A program made the position numbers and the translations under genes. From Crocodylus rhombifer (taxonomy: Eukaryota > Chordata > Crocodylia > Crocodylidae), in NCBI GenBank assembly GCA_038503035.1, contig JAVSML010024710.1:62001-126000 (forward strand): a stretch of DNA of 64,000 nucleotides, given 5' to 3'. The notes beneath the pieces were generated by a model, which saw only the letters and a list, made by a program, of their open reading frames with translations, was not told where the DNA came from and did not search any database. Within the stretch, counting starts at the first letter, position 1. Each line of letters begins with the position of its first letter. Positions 48,465 to 59,179 of this stretch are shown one piece after another.

Positions 48465-49040
48465 TGCTTCCTGCTGCCCCCTGGGCAGGCAGTGGGGCTG
48501 GGGCAGCTCCTTTCTAGGCAGCCCAGCAATTGGCAGCTGCTGGGCTCTGCCTTGCGTTACTAGCAGGGACCCAGCCCTGACCTGCCAACAGCAGCACTGG
48601 CAGGGCAGATTGTGCTCTGTGTGGGGAAAAAGTGGCCTCTCCCCTTCAGTGCTACCCGGTGCTTCCTGCCGGGCTGCCCTGTGACTCCTCTGCACTTCTC
48701 CCACTGCCTCGTGGGGCAGCCCTGAGGTGGCAGTGACAGTGCGGGGCAGCCCAGCATGGATGCCATGTAGCTGCTGCAGGAAGCAGTGGGCAGCACTGAG
48801 GGGGAGGGTCTGCTTTTCTCCCATGTCAAGCACACTCTGCCCTGCCAGCACTGCTGTTGTTGCAGCTATTCAGCACCAGCAGAAAAGTCTGCAGCAGGCA
48901 TGGGGCTGGTCAGGGCTGTGGGCAGGTCCCCACCAGTACCCCAGGGCTGGGGCGAGAAGCTGCCAATGGCTAGGCTACCTAGAAAGGCAGTCCAGCATGG
49001 AGCTGCCCCAACCCCACTGCCTGCCTAGAGAGCAGCAGAA
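48465..49040. repeat. Large imperfect inverted repeat within the nested element
   Basis: GGCAGGCAGTGGGGCTGGGG (near 48484) is matched in reverse complement by CCCCAACCCCACTGCCTGCC (near 49007). CACTGGCAGGGCAGATTGTG near 48595 pairs with CTCTGCCCTGCCAGCACTG near 48834. The centre is about 48750. Confidence 0.75.
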
Positions 49041-49289
49041 CACACCACGGGCGGGCAGTGCGGAGCAGGCATTGGGGTTGGGTCAAAGCTATGCGCGCTT
49101 CTGGTTGATCCGTTCCTGCTGGGATCAGTCTGGAATGGGAAGGGAGCACACTAGGGCTTCGCGCTACTGGTGGTGGTGGGGAGGCACCACAGGGTGTGTG
49201 GGCGCTGAGCTGTTGTGGGGTATGGACAGGTGCTGACCAACTCAAGGGGGGCACGTGTGGGGGTTCCTATGCACACCCCAGCATACCCT

Positions 49290-49630
49290 CCTCCACACAC
49301 AATCACACACTCCACAAACACCATGCCCACCCACATCCTTCCCCACATGCACCCCCCATGCACACATATGGTCTCTGGAGGGAGCCCTGCTCACAACTAC
49401 CCACACCTACCCCACTGCACACACCCCCAGCCACCCTCCCCCTCCATACAATGCCACAAACCTCATACCCCCCACATCCCTAAAACCATGCCGCTACAAG
49501 ACCCCCATGCCCCCCCACATCCACACTTACCCCTACACCCTCCCCCACATGCCACATACACCCACAGCCCACCCCAAAGCCCATACCCACCTATCCATAC
49601 CCCCCACAGCCCTCCACACCCCTCCCAATA
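49290..49630. repeat. C/A-rich low-complexity tract
   Basis: Long run of CCCACAC and CCACAT-type text with almost no G. The open frames here are compositional. Confidence 0.85.
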
Positions 49631-50050
49631 TACAAGAATAAGACTTCATTTTGAGCTATTATACAATCACCTCTATATCTGTAATGCAAATACACACACA
49701 TCAAGACAAAAAAACTTTTAAAAATAAAATTAAAATATGTTATTTTGGATGTTAGATTTTTAGTATATAATTTTTTTTTCTGATTCCAAGATGGCAAACT
49801 TCCTTCACAAAATGAGTACTTCTGGGGCAAGGGCAGGGACTAATGGTGACAAAGGTCAGCAATTAGGGAGCAGGACTTCCAGTACCAAGATGTTGACCAG
49901 GAGGCAGGGCACCTGTCAAGGGGGACTACCCTTGCAGCCCTCAACATCTTGCCAAAACTCATGAAGCAACTCTCCAGCTAAAATAATTGCCTGCCCCTGC
50001 CTTAGACATAGTCTCCCACAGACCACAGATTGAAAACCTCAGCTCTAAAC

Positions 50051-50376
50051 CAGGGGTTGTCAATCAAGAGTATGCATACCCCTGGGGGTACTTGGTCTAG
50101 GGGGTGTGCATGAGCAGGCAGGGACAAAGCACCACTGCCTCCCAGTAGCAGGGCCAGGGTGGGGCGAGGCAAGCGGTGCCCCTATATGGGGTGGGGAAGT
50201 TTGCACACACCAGCCCAATGAGCTTCCCAACCCCACAGAGGGGTGCTACTTCCCTCATCCCAGTTGATGAGTTTCCCTGCCTCCCTGCTCTGTGTCCATC
50301 TGTGCGTTACCCCATTCCCCCACCTTGGCATTTGACTGCCAGGGGTACTTAGACTAAAAAAGGTTGAAAACCCCTG
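50051..50376. mobile_element. hAT MITE inserted at the neighbouring element's target duplication
   Basis: The left end is CAGGGGTTGTCAATC and the right end GGTTGAAAACCCCTG. CTCTAAAC lies on both sides (50043-50050 and 50377-50384). The left copy is also the right target duplication of the element at 48227-50042. Confidence 0.9.
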
Positions 50377-50384
50377 CTCTAAAC

Positions 50385-53300
50385 AATCTTCAGGACCAGG
50401 GACACTGGCTGAATCATCAAGCTGAATTGCTAAGCAGTTATTTTCCCTGAATTTTGAAAGCCATTGCTCTCAGACATTCTCATCAATGTCATGGATATGA
50501 TATGAAACAGTATTATTTGACAAAGGCTCTACTTTCAATCTAGCTGCTGCTTCAGGTCCTATGTTGTCCTTTCCCCTCCTGTCCTTCCTTCCTCCCCCCT
50601 CCCAATTCTATTTCACAGGAAAGCAGGCATTTTTCTGCAACAGGACACCCTTTTCACTGGTGTTATTTGAAGTGAGACAAGATATGATACCTGAAGGACA
50701 TACGTGCTGACATTGATAGCTTAATGAATCAAGTCTTGCTGATTTTTCAAGGCATTGGCTTTTCCGTGGAAGAAAATATCCATTTTTATTTTTCAGTGAT
50801 GGATGGTCTCTTAAAGACTTTTTTCTGTCACTAGCTAGCTCTTAGAAGCACATTGCACACTGTGGTTTCACATCAATCAATACAAACCCATTTTACATCT
50901 CTTTGTCACTCTTTTTTTCTCTCAGCTCTCACTGGAACAGCTTGCTGTTGTCCTTTCTATAGAAAGATCCTTCCAAGTCACCTTTTAGCCAGATCTGAGC
51001 TCTAGCAAGAATTGAATGACATATGCAAGATGGTTGCATGATTGCCCTTAGGCTTTATGGGTCACAGCTGACATGACCACTGTTGTAGCTCAGTGACTTT
51101 TTTGTCATGGTTTGCATGCATAGGTATTTATTTGCCCTTCATAGAATTATTTAATAGAGCTTGTATGGTTTTGCAAAAGGCAAATACAATCATAAACGTA
51201 GCTACAAGTTTAATATTGTTTTATTGGAAGCAGCTCTTTCAATTTTACACATCTTATATTACTTTATATGTAAACACTGACTGGGGTTTGTCTTTGTTGC
51301 ACTGTAGTGTATGTAGTATGTATCACTTTTCTTAAAGTTTTCAAATGAATTTGTTTTTCCCCACCCCAAATGTTATATCTTGTTCAATCCTCTTTTTTTC
51401 CCTAGATGGCTGTGTTGGAAACCTAAGCCATCACCATTTGTTTTTTTTCTTCTTCAGGTCAAAACTTTTCCAAGGCTAAGAAGGTGAGGTTTTAGTTTCA
51501 TCCAGCTCCCACACAAATAATTTTCACAATCATTTGCAGCAAAAAGTGTTTCAGCAATTTTGTCCAGGGAATAATTGTGTGTATTACTTTTTTTTGGAGT
51601 AAGGTAAAACAGGATAATTTTGAGTTCATATTTCAGCCTTGCCTGAGATGCCTTAAAATTTCTTTTTTATATTCCAAATGGGCAGAAACTGAGTTGTCAT
51701 CCTGTAAAAAATATCTCCTACCAAGGGATTTCTTCCATTTCTTATGGTCACCCTACAGAAATTTATTTTGAGTTTCAAAGATTATATGACAAAGGTGAAT
51801 GTGTTGATGTAGATACCCATATAAAATACACATTGCCACCCCGAGAGAGGAAGTTCCCTTTCAGAAGAAAGCATAATCTCTACAGCAGCAAAACCCAGGA
51901 GGCTAAGAGTCTCTGAAAAAAATGCCACCAGGAATACAAATGTAGTTTGTTTGGGCTCCTGGCTATCAGGGAATAGTTAGCATGCTAGAAATTAAGCCCT
52001 TGTTATAAATGTACTTCTTTCCATTGGGATTAACAGCAAACCCTTAACATTCATTTAATGTGTTTCATGTTAAATGTTTACAGTGCTGCACTGCAAGATT
52101 AATGATGTCTTTGGCAGGGATTATATATTTGATATTCAGAAATGACTTGTTGGTAGCTTTATTTCTGCCCAGCTTCTGTCATCCAGTCTCTCCTAATTGC
52201 TCTTTTAGTTTAACCTGCATTATAGTATCCCACATATGTTTATCAGCAAAGTAGCCTTAATTCTTTAAAGATGTCAAGTACAGACTTTGAATTGCGTAAA
52301 GTGTTTAACCTAAATTTCATCATATTTAAAACACCAAGGAAGAACTTTGACATCTTATTCATTTTTTTTATTTTTGGAGCCAAGATTTACTGTAAACAAA
52401 AGGCTTTGAAATCCCACCCTGCTGAAAAACACATTAGTTGGATGAACAAAATATTTTTTTCATAGTGAAGATTTAGGTATCAGAGCCATGGGTTACTCGT
52501 TAGTGATAACTGCCAATTCATAATAAAGGGACTCTCACAAAAATATATCCCCCAGAACTAATCTGTAGTAAGTCCTGCATCCTAAAAATTCTGCTTCCAG
52601 TAAAGCGTGTGGGCATAGAGTTTGATTATCCATGTATTGTGACTTTTACAGAAAAAAAAACTTTTAGCGTAACCAGAAGAGACAACACTACAAGACAAAT
52701 AAACTATATTATAATTTATTTGGTCATTGAAACATCTGTATTTTGCAGTTGCAGGACTGTAAATGGAAAGGGGCAGTGAACAGGGTATCAACCCTGTACA
52801 TTAGTTGAGGTGGAGTGCAGAAATATCAGCCAGTGCCTCTTGTGGTCTGTCCATTGCAACTGTCTGCAGACTGTTGCTGCCCAGAGTGCAAAATTGCCCA
52901 GCTACACCTCCAGGAGTTTTGTCTTACAATATGCACTGTATATTAGTAGCATAGCATTGTGTTTGGACATGTCATTGGAAATGAAAGATGGCGCAAGACA
53001 TTCTCAGGAAGGCGGTATTTTCCTTCTCCTAATTCACTACCTTCTAAAGGAAAAGTAAAGTATCCCCCTACTAAAGTTTCTTTGTGAGCTGCTGATGGGA
53101 GTGATCTTTGGCAGGGGCAATTTGGCAACATCCAAAAATGGGAAATCCATCAGAGACTGAGAAATCACCTCAACTTCTCTTGAAATTTGTAGCAGGAATT
53201 TGACAAATCCCCTGCAACTCTGTATTATACTTTTCTACAATAGGAAATAGCCAAATATGGTGCAAAACACAATGTAGCATTTCGATAAGGGCTGTTTGTT

Positions 53301-53654
53301 GTGTTTAAAATCTTCAAAATAAAATCTTTATGCCAAAAAAGGCCAAATACATTCTGTACTATTTTTATTAAAATTGTGGTGTATATTAATGCTCACATAA
53401 TACGTGATTTGTAGTACTGACAGAAACCCTTGTTACTAGGTGCAATTTGCAGAGGCACAGTACAAAAATCTCTGCATTGGGACAAACAAAATTTGCCGCA
53501 CTGAAATGGTAAAAATGGCTGCACCTGCACAAGATGCTGATTGCACAGTAACCCGTGACTACTGCACAATGGTGTTACATTGGCAGAAAGCATGACGTGA
53601 CAGTACTGCACAGTCAGCATTATGAAAAACGAGTTCGGTGGTACTACTTAGCAG
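50385..53654. other. AT-rich intergenic stretch
   Basis: I see no gene, RNA gene or nameable repeat. Pyrimidine tracts near 50570-50600 and 51385-51460 are not linked to any open exon that I could support. Confidence 0.6.
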
Positions 53655-53663
53655 TAGGGCTGT

Positions 53664-56600
53664 GTGAAGCTTCGGTCGTTGTTCAATTCAGCAGAGCTTC
53701 GGCCAGATTCGGCAGACAAATCTCCGAATCCAAATCAAATCGGGAAACCCTTTAATCTCTCCGAATCAAATCAGGTTCTCTTCCAGGTTGGTGAACCTCC
53801 TTCGGCGGGCTTTAAACTAGGCTCGTCGGGGGAGGGGGAAGATGAGGGCGGAGGAGACGATGAACTACCAGGCCCAGCAACAGCCAGCGAGCCCAGACCA
53901 ATGGTCAAAAGGGAGAAACAGGTAAGCTATGGGGGACGGGGCATTGCTGAGACTAGGGGGTCAGTGGGCACAACCGTTGGAGGCCTCAAATGCCTCTACA
54001 CGAATGCTCGAAGTATGGGGAAGAAGCAGGAGGAACTCGCCCTCCTCCTAGCTGTCACCAGCCCTGACATAGTAGGGATCACAGAAACGTGGTGGGACTC
54101 ATCGCATGACTGGGCGGTGAGTGTCAAGGGCTATAGGCTATACAGGAAGGACAGGATAGGAAGGAAAGGTGGAGGAGTAGCACTCTACATCAAGGAGGAA
54201 TATACTTCCTCGTTAATTAGCAAGGGGGTAGAGGGGGGGCACTCTGAGGTGCTCTGGGTTAGAGTAAAAGGCAGTCCAGGGGAGAGAGACTTAACGGTGG
54301 GAGTTTACTATAGACCTCCCAACCAGGGAGAAGAGCTCGACCAGGAATTTTTAGGTCAGCTTACAGAGGCAGCGAGGGCTAAGGATGTGGTCATCATGGG
54401 GGACCTGAACTTCCCAGACATCTGCTGGGAGGAGCAGTCAGCCAAGTCTGATCGCTCACGTCGGTTCTTAGCCAGAGTGCAGGACCTCCATCTAACCCAG
54501 GAGGTGCACAGCGCCACCAGGGGAGACGCCTTGTTGGACCTGGTGCTGGCCACGGGTGATGACCTGGTGAGGGGGCTGCGGGTGATGGGCCACCTGGGAG
54601 ACAGTGATCATCGCTTGCTGGAATTCACCATCCAGCGTAAGGTGGCAAAGGGCTGCAGCAAGGCAACAGCCCTAGACTTTAGGAGGGCTGACTTCAACAA
54701 GCTAAGGAGGATCGTTGGGGATGCGCTGAGGACCCAGAGGGGAAGGGAATCAGATGTCGAAGGTGAGTGGTTGCTCCTTAAGGAGACGATCCTCCATGCC
54801 CAAAGGGAGGTAATCCCAACAAGGGTCAAAGGGAGCAGGAGGGCACATAAACCCCCATGGCTCACTAAGAGCATCCGGGAATGTCTCCTTGCTAAAAGGG
54901 AGGCATATACCCAATGGAGAGATGGGGTCATCACCAAGAAGGACTATGTTACAGTCGCCCGAGGATGTAGGGGGGCAGTCAGGAGGGCCAAGGCAGAGAT
55001 GGAGATAGGACTAGCTTCCCGGATTAAGGACAATAAGAAGTCCTTCTTCAAATACATAGGGGGTAAAAAGAGGGTCCCGGGTAATGTGGGGCCCCTGCAG
55101 GACACGATGGGCAACTTAGTCATCACGCCAGATGACAAAGCTAACATATTTAACGATTTCTTTGCCTCTGTCTTCCTAAGTAGGGACCAGTTCAGCCACC
55201 TCCCTGCTGGGCCCCCCTCGGGCCCCGAGAGAGACACACCTGGGCCAGGGGTTAGCGAGGAGTTAGTTAGGGTACTTCTGGAGAGGCTGGACGTGTTCAA
55301 GTCCGCTGGTCCGGATGATCTTCACCCTAGGGTTCTACAGGAACTGGCCGAGGTCATTGCGGGACCCCTGGCGCGGCTCTATGAGCACTCGTGGTGCTCC
55401 GGCAAGGTGCCGGAGGACTGGAAGAGGGCCAATGTGGTCCCTATCTTCAAAAAGGGAAAAAAAGAGGACCCGGGAAATTACAGGCCAGTTAGTCTTACCT
55501 CAATCCCGGGTAAGCTCTTTGAAAAAATTGTCCTGGCACACATCCAGGAGGGCCTTGCCGGGGAATGCATGCTCAGGGGCAACCAACATGGGTTCATCAG
55601 TGGCAGGTCTTGTCAGACCAACCTGGTGGCCTTTTACGATCAGGTCACCAAATCATTAGACGCAGGGGTTGCTGTGGATGTAGTCTTTTTGGACTTCCGG
55701 AAGGCTTTCAACACTGTCTCTCACCCTGTCCTCATCAAAAAGCTGGGAGACTGTGGTGTCGATGCCCACACGGTCAAATGGGTCGCCAACTGGTTGGAGG
55801 GCCGCACCCAGAGGGTGGTAGTGGATGGGTTCTTCTCGACCTGGAAGGACGTGGGCAGTGGGGTTCCGCAGGGCTCGGTCCTCGGGCCCGCACTGTTCAA
55901 CATCTTCATCAGTGACTTGGATGACGGGGTAGAAAGCACCCTGTTCAAGTTTGCTGATGACACTAAGATGTGGGGGAATGTGGGTGCACTAGAAGGGTGC
56001 AATAGGCTACAAGCTGACCTTGACAGGTTGCAACGATGGGCGGATGAGAATAGGATGGGGTTTAACACTGATAAGTGCAAGGTGTTGCACATGGGGAGGA
56101 AGAACCGGCACCACACTTACAGGTTGGGGAACTCCCCTCTTGCCAGCACGGAGACAGAAAAGGATCTTGGAGTCGTCATTGACTCCACGATGAACATGGG
56201 CCGGCAGTGCGGGGAGGCAGTCAAGAAGGCCAACCGTACCCTGTCATGCATCCACAGATGCATCTCGAGCAGGTCCAGGGAGGTGATCCTCCCCCTCTAT
56301 GCGGCACTGGTCAGGCCGCAGCTGGAGTACTGCGTCCAGTTCTGGGCGCCACACTTCAAGAGGGACGTGGACGATATGGAAAGAGTTCAGAGGAGGGCCA
56401 CTCGTATGATCAGGGGTCAGCAGGGCAGGCCTTATGAGGAGAGGCTAAGGGACCTGAACCTGTTTAGCCTCCACAAGAGAAGGTTAAGGGGGGACCTTGT
56501 GGCCTGCTACAAACTGGTCAGGGGGGATCAGCAGGTATTGGGGGAGTCCCTGTTCCCCCGTGCGCTGCCAGGAGTGACCAGGAATAACGGTCATAAGCTG

Positions 56601-56753
56601 GCAGAGGGTAAATTTAGATTAGATATTAGGAGGCGCTACTTCACAGTCAGGGCGGCTAGGGCCTGGAACCAGCTTCCAGGGGAAGTGGTGCAGGCTCCTA
56701 GCCTGGGGATTTTTAAAAGGAAGTTAGATGAGCACCTTGCCGGGGTCATCTGA
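53664..56753 (+). CDS. CR1 ORF2: endonuclease-reverse transcriptase, 1029 codons
   Basis: The protein nicks target DNA and copies CR1 RNA in place. An APE-type endonuclease occupies about residues 110-320. It includes YTNARS (Asn114), ITETWW (Glu141), MGDLNFP (Asp247, Asn249) and SDH (314-316), so the key residues are present. Reverse transcriptase motifs follow: GNYRPVSLTS, VVFLDFRKAF (Asp677), [16 protein letters not shown] and FADD (763-766). The CR1 C-terminal region with RPQLEYCVQFWAP and ERVQRRATRMIRG comes last. The first 37 or so codons come from the surrounding DNA element, so the natural start is probably the internal Met of MVKREKQ or nearby. No stop or frameshift is seen. Whether it is expressed is unknown. 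Confidence 0.93.
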   Translation: MKLRSLFNSAELRPDSADKSPNPNQIGKPFNLSESNQVLFQVGEPPSAGFKLGSSGEGEDEGGGDDELPGPATASEPRPMVKREKQVSYGGRGIAETRGSVGTTVGGLKCLYTNARSMGKKQEELALLLAVTSPDIVGITETWWDSSHDWAVSVKGYRLYRKDRIGRKGGGVALYIKEEYTSSLISKGVEGGHSEVLWVRVKGSPGERDLTVGVYYRPPNQGEELDQEFLGQLTEAARAKDVVIMGDLNFPDICWEEQSAKSDRSRRFLARVQDLHLTQEVHSATRGDALLDLVLATGDDLVRGLRVMGHLGDSDHRLLEFTIQRKVAKGCSKATALDFRRADFNKLRRIVGDALRTQRGRESDVEGEWLLLKETILHAQREVIPTRVKGSRRAHKPPWLTKSIRECLLAKREAYTQWRDGVITKKDYVTVARGCRGAVRRAKAEMEIGLASRIKDNKKSFFKYIGGKKRVPGNVGPLQDTMGNLVITPDDKANIFNDFFASVFLSRDQFSHLPAGPPSGPERDTPGPGVSEELVRVLLERLDVFKSAGPDDLHPRVLQELAEVIAGPLARLYEHSWCSGKVPEDWKRANVVPIFKKGKKEDPGNYRPVSLTSIPGKLFEKIVLAHIQEGLAGECMLRGNQHGFISGRSCQTNLVAFYDQVTKSLDAGVAVDVVFLDFRKAFNTVSHPVLIKKLGDCGVDAHTVKWVANWLEGRTQRVVVDGFFSTWKDVGSGVPQGSVLGPALFNIFISDLDDGVESTLFKFADDTKMWGNVGALEGCNRLQADLDRLQRWADENRMGFNTDKCKVLHMGRKNRHHTYRLGNSPLASTETEKDLGVVIDSTMNMGRQCGEAVKKANRTLSCIHRCISSRSREVILPLYAALVRPQLEYCVQFWAPHFKRDVDDMERVQRRATRMIRGQQGRPYEERLRDLNLFSLHKRRLRGDLVACYKLVRGDQQVLGESLFPRALPGVTRNNGHKLAEGKFRLDIRRRYFTVRAARAWNQLPGEVVQAPSLGIFKRKLDEHLAGVI

Positions 56754-56847
56754 CCCCGGTGCTCTTTCCTGCTCAGGCAGGGGGTCGGACTAGATGATCT
56801 ATCTAGGTCCCTTCCGACTCTAGCTACTATGAAACTATGAAACTATA
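53776..56847 (+). mobile_element. CR1 LINE with intact ORF2
   Basis: The copy begins around the ORF1-ORF2 junction, runs through ORF2 and a short 3' UTR, and ends in the octamer-type tail CTACTATGAAACTATGAAAC. ORF1 is missing, so it is 5'-truncated. Its uninterrupted ORF2 and similarity to other CR1 copies here mark it as young. It lies inside the older inverted-repeat element 53655-57448. Confidence 0.92.
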
Positions 56848-57448
56848 AGAACCCTCTGAATCAATTCAGAGAGATTCAGTGATTCAGACATAGACACAGC
56901 TTTTAATGTTTTTTCTACAGATCTCAAGGTACCAGGCGGCTCATGAATGCTGAGATGGTGGGGCAGATGGACTGTCCCACAGGAGCACGGCAGGGTCCCC
57001 AGCCTGCTCGGCAGCAGACCCAGAAGTGGAGCAGAAACACTTCCAGTCCACTTCTGGGTCTACCACAGAGTCCATGAGGGAACCACCTCTACCCCGCCAC
57101 CACCAGCTCGGCAACTGGTGCCTCCTGGGTGCCCCCGCAGCCAATTACCAAGTACTTCTAGTCCACTTCTGGGTCCGCCACCGAGCACTTGGGGGGGTTC
57201 CCCCCCCCACTCCATCCACCCCACCATTGCGGTGTTCATGAGCCATGCCTGGTACCTCAAGGTATGTAGAAAAAACATTTAAAGCTGTGTCTATGGCTGA
57301 ATCACTGAGTCTCTGAATCAGCATCGAATCTTCATATTTGGATTCAGCCAAATCAAATTGGGACAGTGATCCAAATCAATGAACCAAATCACTGTCCCCC
57401 GATTCGGGCCGAATCCAAATCAAATACGGCCCATTTCATACACCCCTA

Positions 57449-59179
57449 CTCCAGTTACTGCTCAGTCAGCATCTCATGTAAGTGTGGCCAATATGGCCTT
57501 TTTGCAATACTTAAAGCAGGGAGTTGGAAAATGTTTGAGTTCAGCTTTTCAGACACAAAAAGACTAATGTATTAGGTTACTGCATATTCCGACTCCCACA
57601 CTTCCTATGCTTGGTCATGAATAATATAATTTTTAAAAAAGAATTTGATTTTCGTACAGCAATATCTAATGAAGAATCAAGTTAACACTGGCCCAGATTT
57701 TAACAATACAGCTAATTAAATGCAGATCAAGAATACTGGTTAAGTACAAATAAAGCATGGTTTCTTAGGAACTCAGTGGCAGTCATTACTAAGCATCTAT
57801 AAAATTAATTTAAGCCATTTTACTTTTCTTTTAATGCTTTAAAGAAGTTTGCTTTGTAATCCTGTGTAAAAATTACTGGAAAAAAAAAGATAAGCCATCT
57901 GTTTTACCTCTTGGGGAGTGCACATTTCATAACCCTAGCAGAAACCTAAACACTTTAACAGATTAGAGTGAGGGGGTGGAGGTCTAAAGTAGGTACACAG
58001 AGTATTTCATCAGACTAATTCTCCTAACCACTGAAGAGTCCTTAAGAAATTGCAGCTGGTCCTTGCAAAAAAAGGCTGACACTTTTGCACTTCTGAAGTT
58101 TTTGATCTGTGAAAAGTTAAATTTTTTTCAAACACCTGGGGGAAGCAAAATCTTTAGTAATTCAAATAGAAACGTGTTTTGTTTTTTTATTGTTGAACTT
58201 CACAGCCGAGCGTATAATCCCTAGTTTTCAAGTCTGTAGAGTACACAATCCTGCTAATATTAAGCACTAAAAAGTACATGTATCCAAATGACAGCTAGAA
58301 TTAACTACACCTCCTATGCAAAATGTAGTCATGTTCTTGTAGAATGACAATTGTCTCCTATGATGGGTAGTGTCTGCTTCTGTTTCTCCAATCCTGGTAA
58401 GGAACAGGAAGGAGGATCATTTTTGACCTTTCACCAACTGTTCTGAATTAAAAGCAAGTTGTCTTTTTGCTGCTTGTGGGTACTTGCAGGATTAGATTAA
58501 TGTACTTTCTGGATTTACTTCCATTAGATGAAACTGAAATACTTAAGTATAATTAGGTCATAGGGCATCAAGCTAATGCAATATTTATATTCTTCATCAG
58601 CTTTATAGTTTTCCATTGTGTTATAAATCTGCTTTACAAAGATTTATCAGCATATCTGATGAATGGACAGAGATGGGATGTTCTATAACACTGAACAAAT
58701 GTTTGCCTAAGATTTGATAATCTACTTCATGACCTGTTGACTGTGAAGTTTGCTAAGGAATGTATATGGCCTTCACTCCAGAATATCACCTTTTATTTTG
58801 CAAAAAAAGTTACATTTCTAATAATTATGGTTGTGACGACAATCTTGAAAATGTGAACCAAGTGTAAACCAATACAATGATGTTTTACCAAGTTTGAAGA
58901 TGGTTTGAAATAAGAACACTCCCACATACATCTTCATGTCTTGTTAATTCTGAAACCTGAAGATAAATAGCAAATGAATGGAATGGAAAGTCAAAAATGG
59001 GTGTAATTGGGAATATGCTGTTCAAAGGAAGTGGCTACTGCAAGCTCACCTTTTACTGGCAGATATTGTTCTGCTGGATGCCAACCGTTTAGCTATTTTC
59101 CTGCTTTATTGGACTGATAGAATGTCATCTAGTAGACTAGAAATCAGAAAAACCATTCAACCTGTTTATTCTTGAATGT
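57449..59179. other. AT-rich intergenic stretch
   Basis: Nothing supportable beyond short A/T tracts. Confidence 0.6.

Larger units (their letters stand above)
48392..49999. mobile_element. hAT-like element nested inside the outer MITE
   Basis: It starts CAGGGGTGACAAAAAT and ends AATTGCCTGCCCCTG. The perfect octamer CCTTAGAC occurs on both sides (48384-48391 and 50000-50007). The 1.6-kb interior holds a long inverted repeat (about 48465-49040) and a CCACACC-rich tract (about 49290-49630). No transposase is visible. Confidence 0.9.
48227..50042. mobile_element. Outer MER5-like hAT MITE, split by a nested insertion
   Basis: The left end is CAATGGCTCTTGACC and the right end GATTGAAAACCTCAG, flanked by CTCTAGAC (48219-48226) and CTCTAAAC (50043-50050). 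Removing the nested element and one copy of its target leaves about 200 bp, the normal MER5-type length. Internal text includes AAAAATTTTTGAATGGTGAG. Confidence 0.85.
53655..57448. mobile_element. Inverted-repeat DNA element interrupted by CR1
   Basis: The left end is TAGGGCTGTGTGAAG and the right end, reverse-complemented, is TAGGGGTGTATGAAA. The ends are rich in GATTCGG and AATCAAAT. The inner parts pair too. Text at 56860-56945 (ATAGACACAGCTTTTAATG, then TTTTTTCTACAG) reappears inverted at about 57230-57310, around a GC-rich loop at about 56950-57230. I found no clean target duplication. Without the CR1 the element would be about 0.7 kb. Confidence 0.78.

Noticed and set aside
49196..49721. 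Proline/histidine-rich 168-codon frame
   Set aside because: It is read from a CCACAC-type low-complexity tract inside a transposon.
42576..53654. Search for a second host gene upstream of VAPA (RAB31 or TXNDC2 expected from mammalian gene order, from memory)
   Set aside because: No exon with a recognisable protein and splice sites was found in this half of the window.
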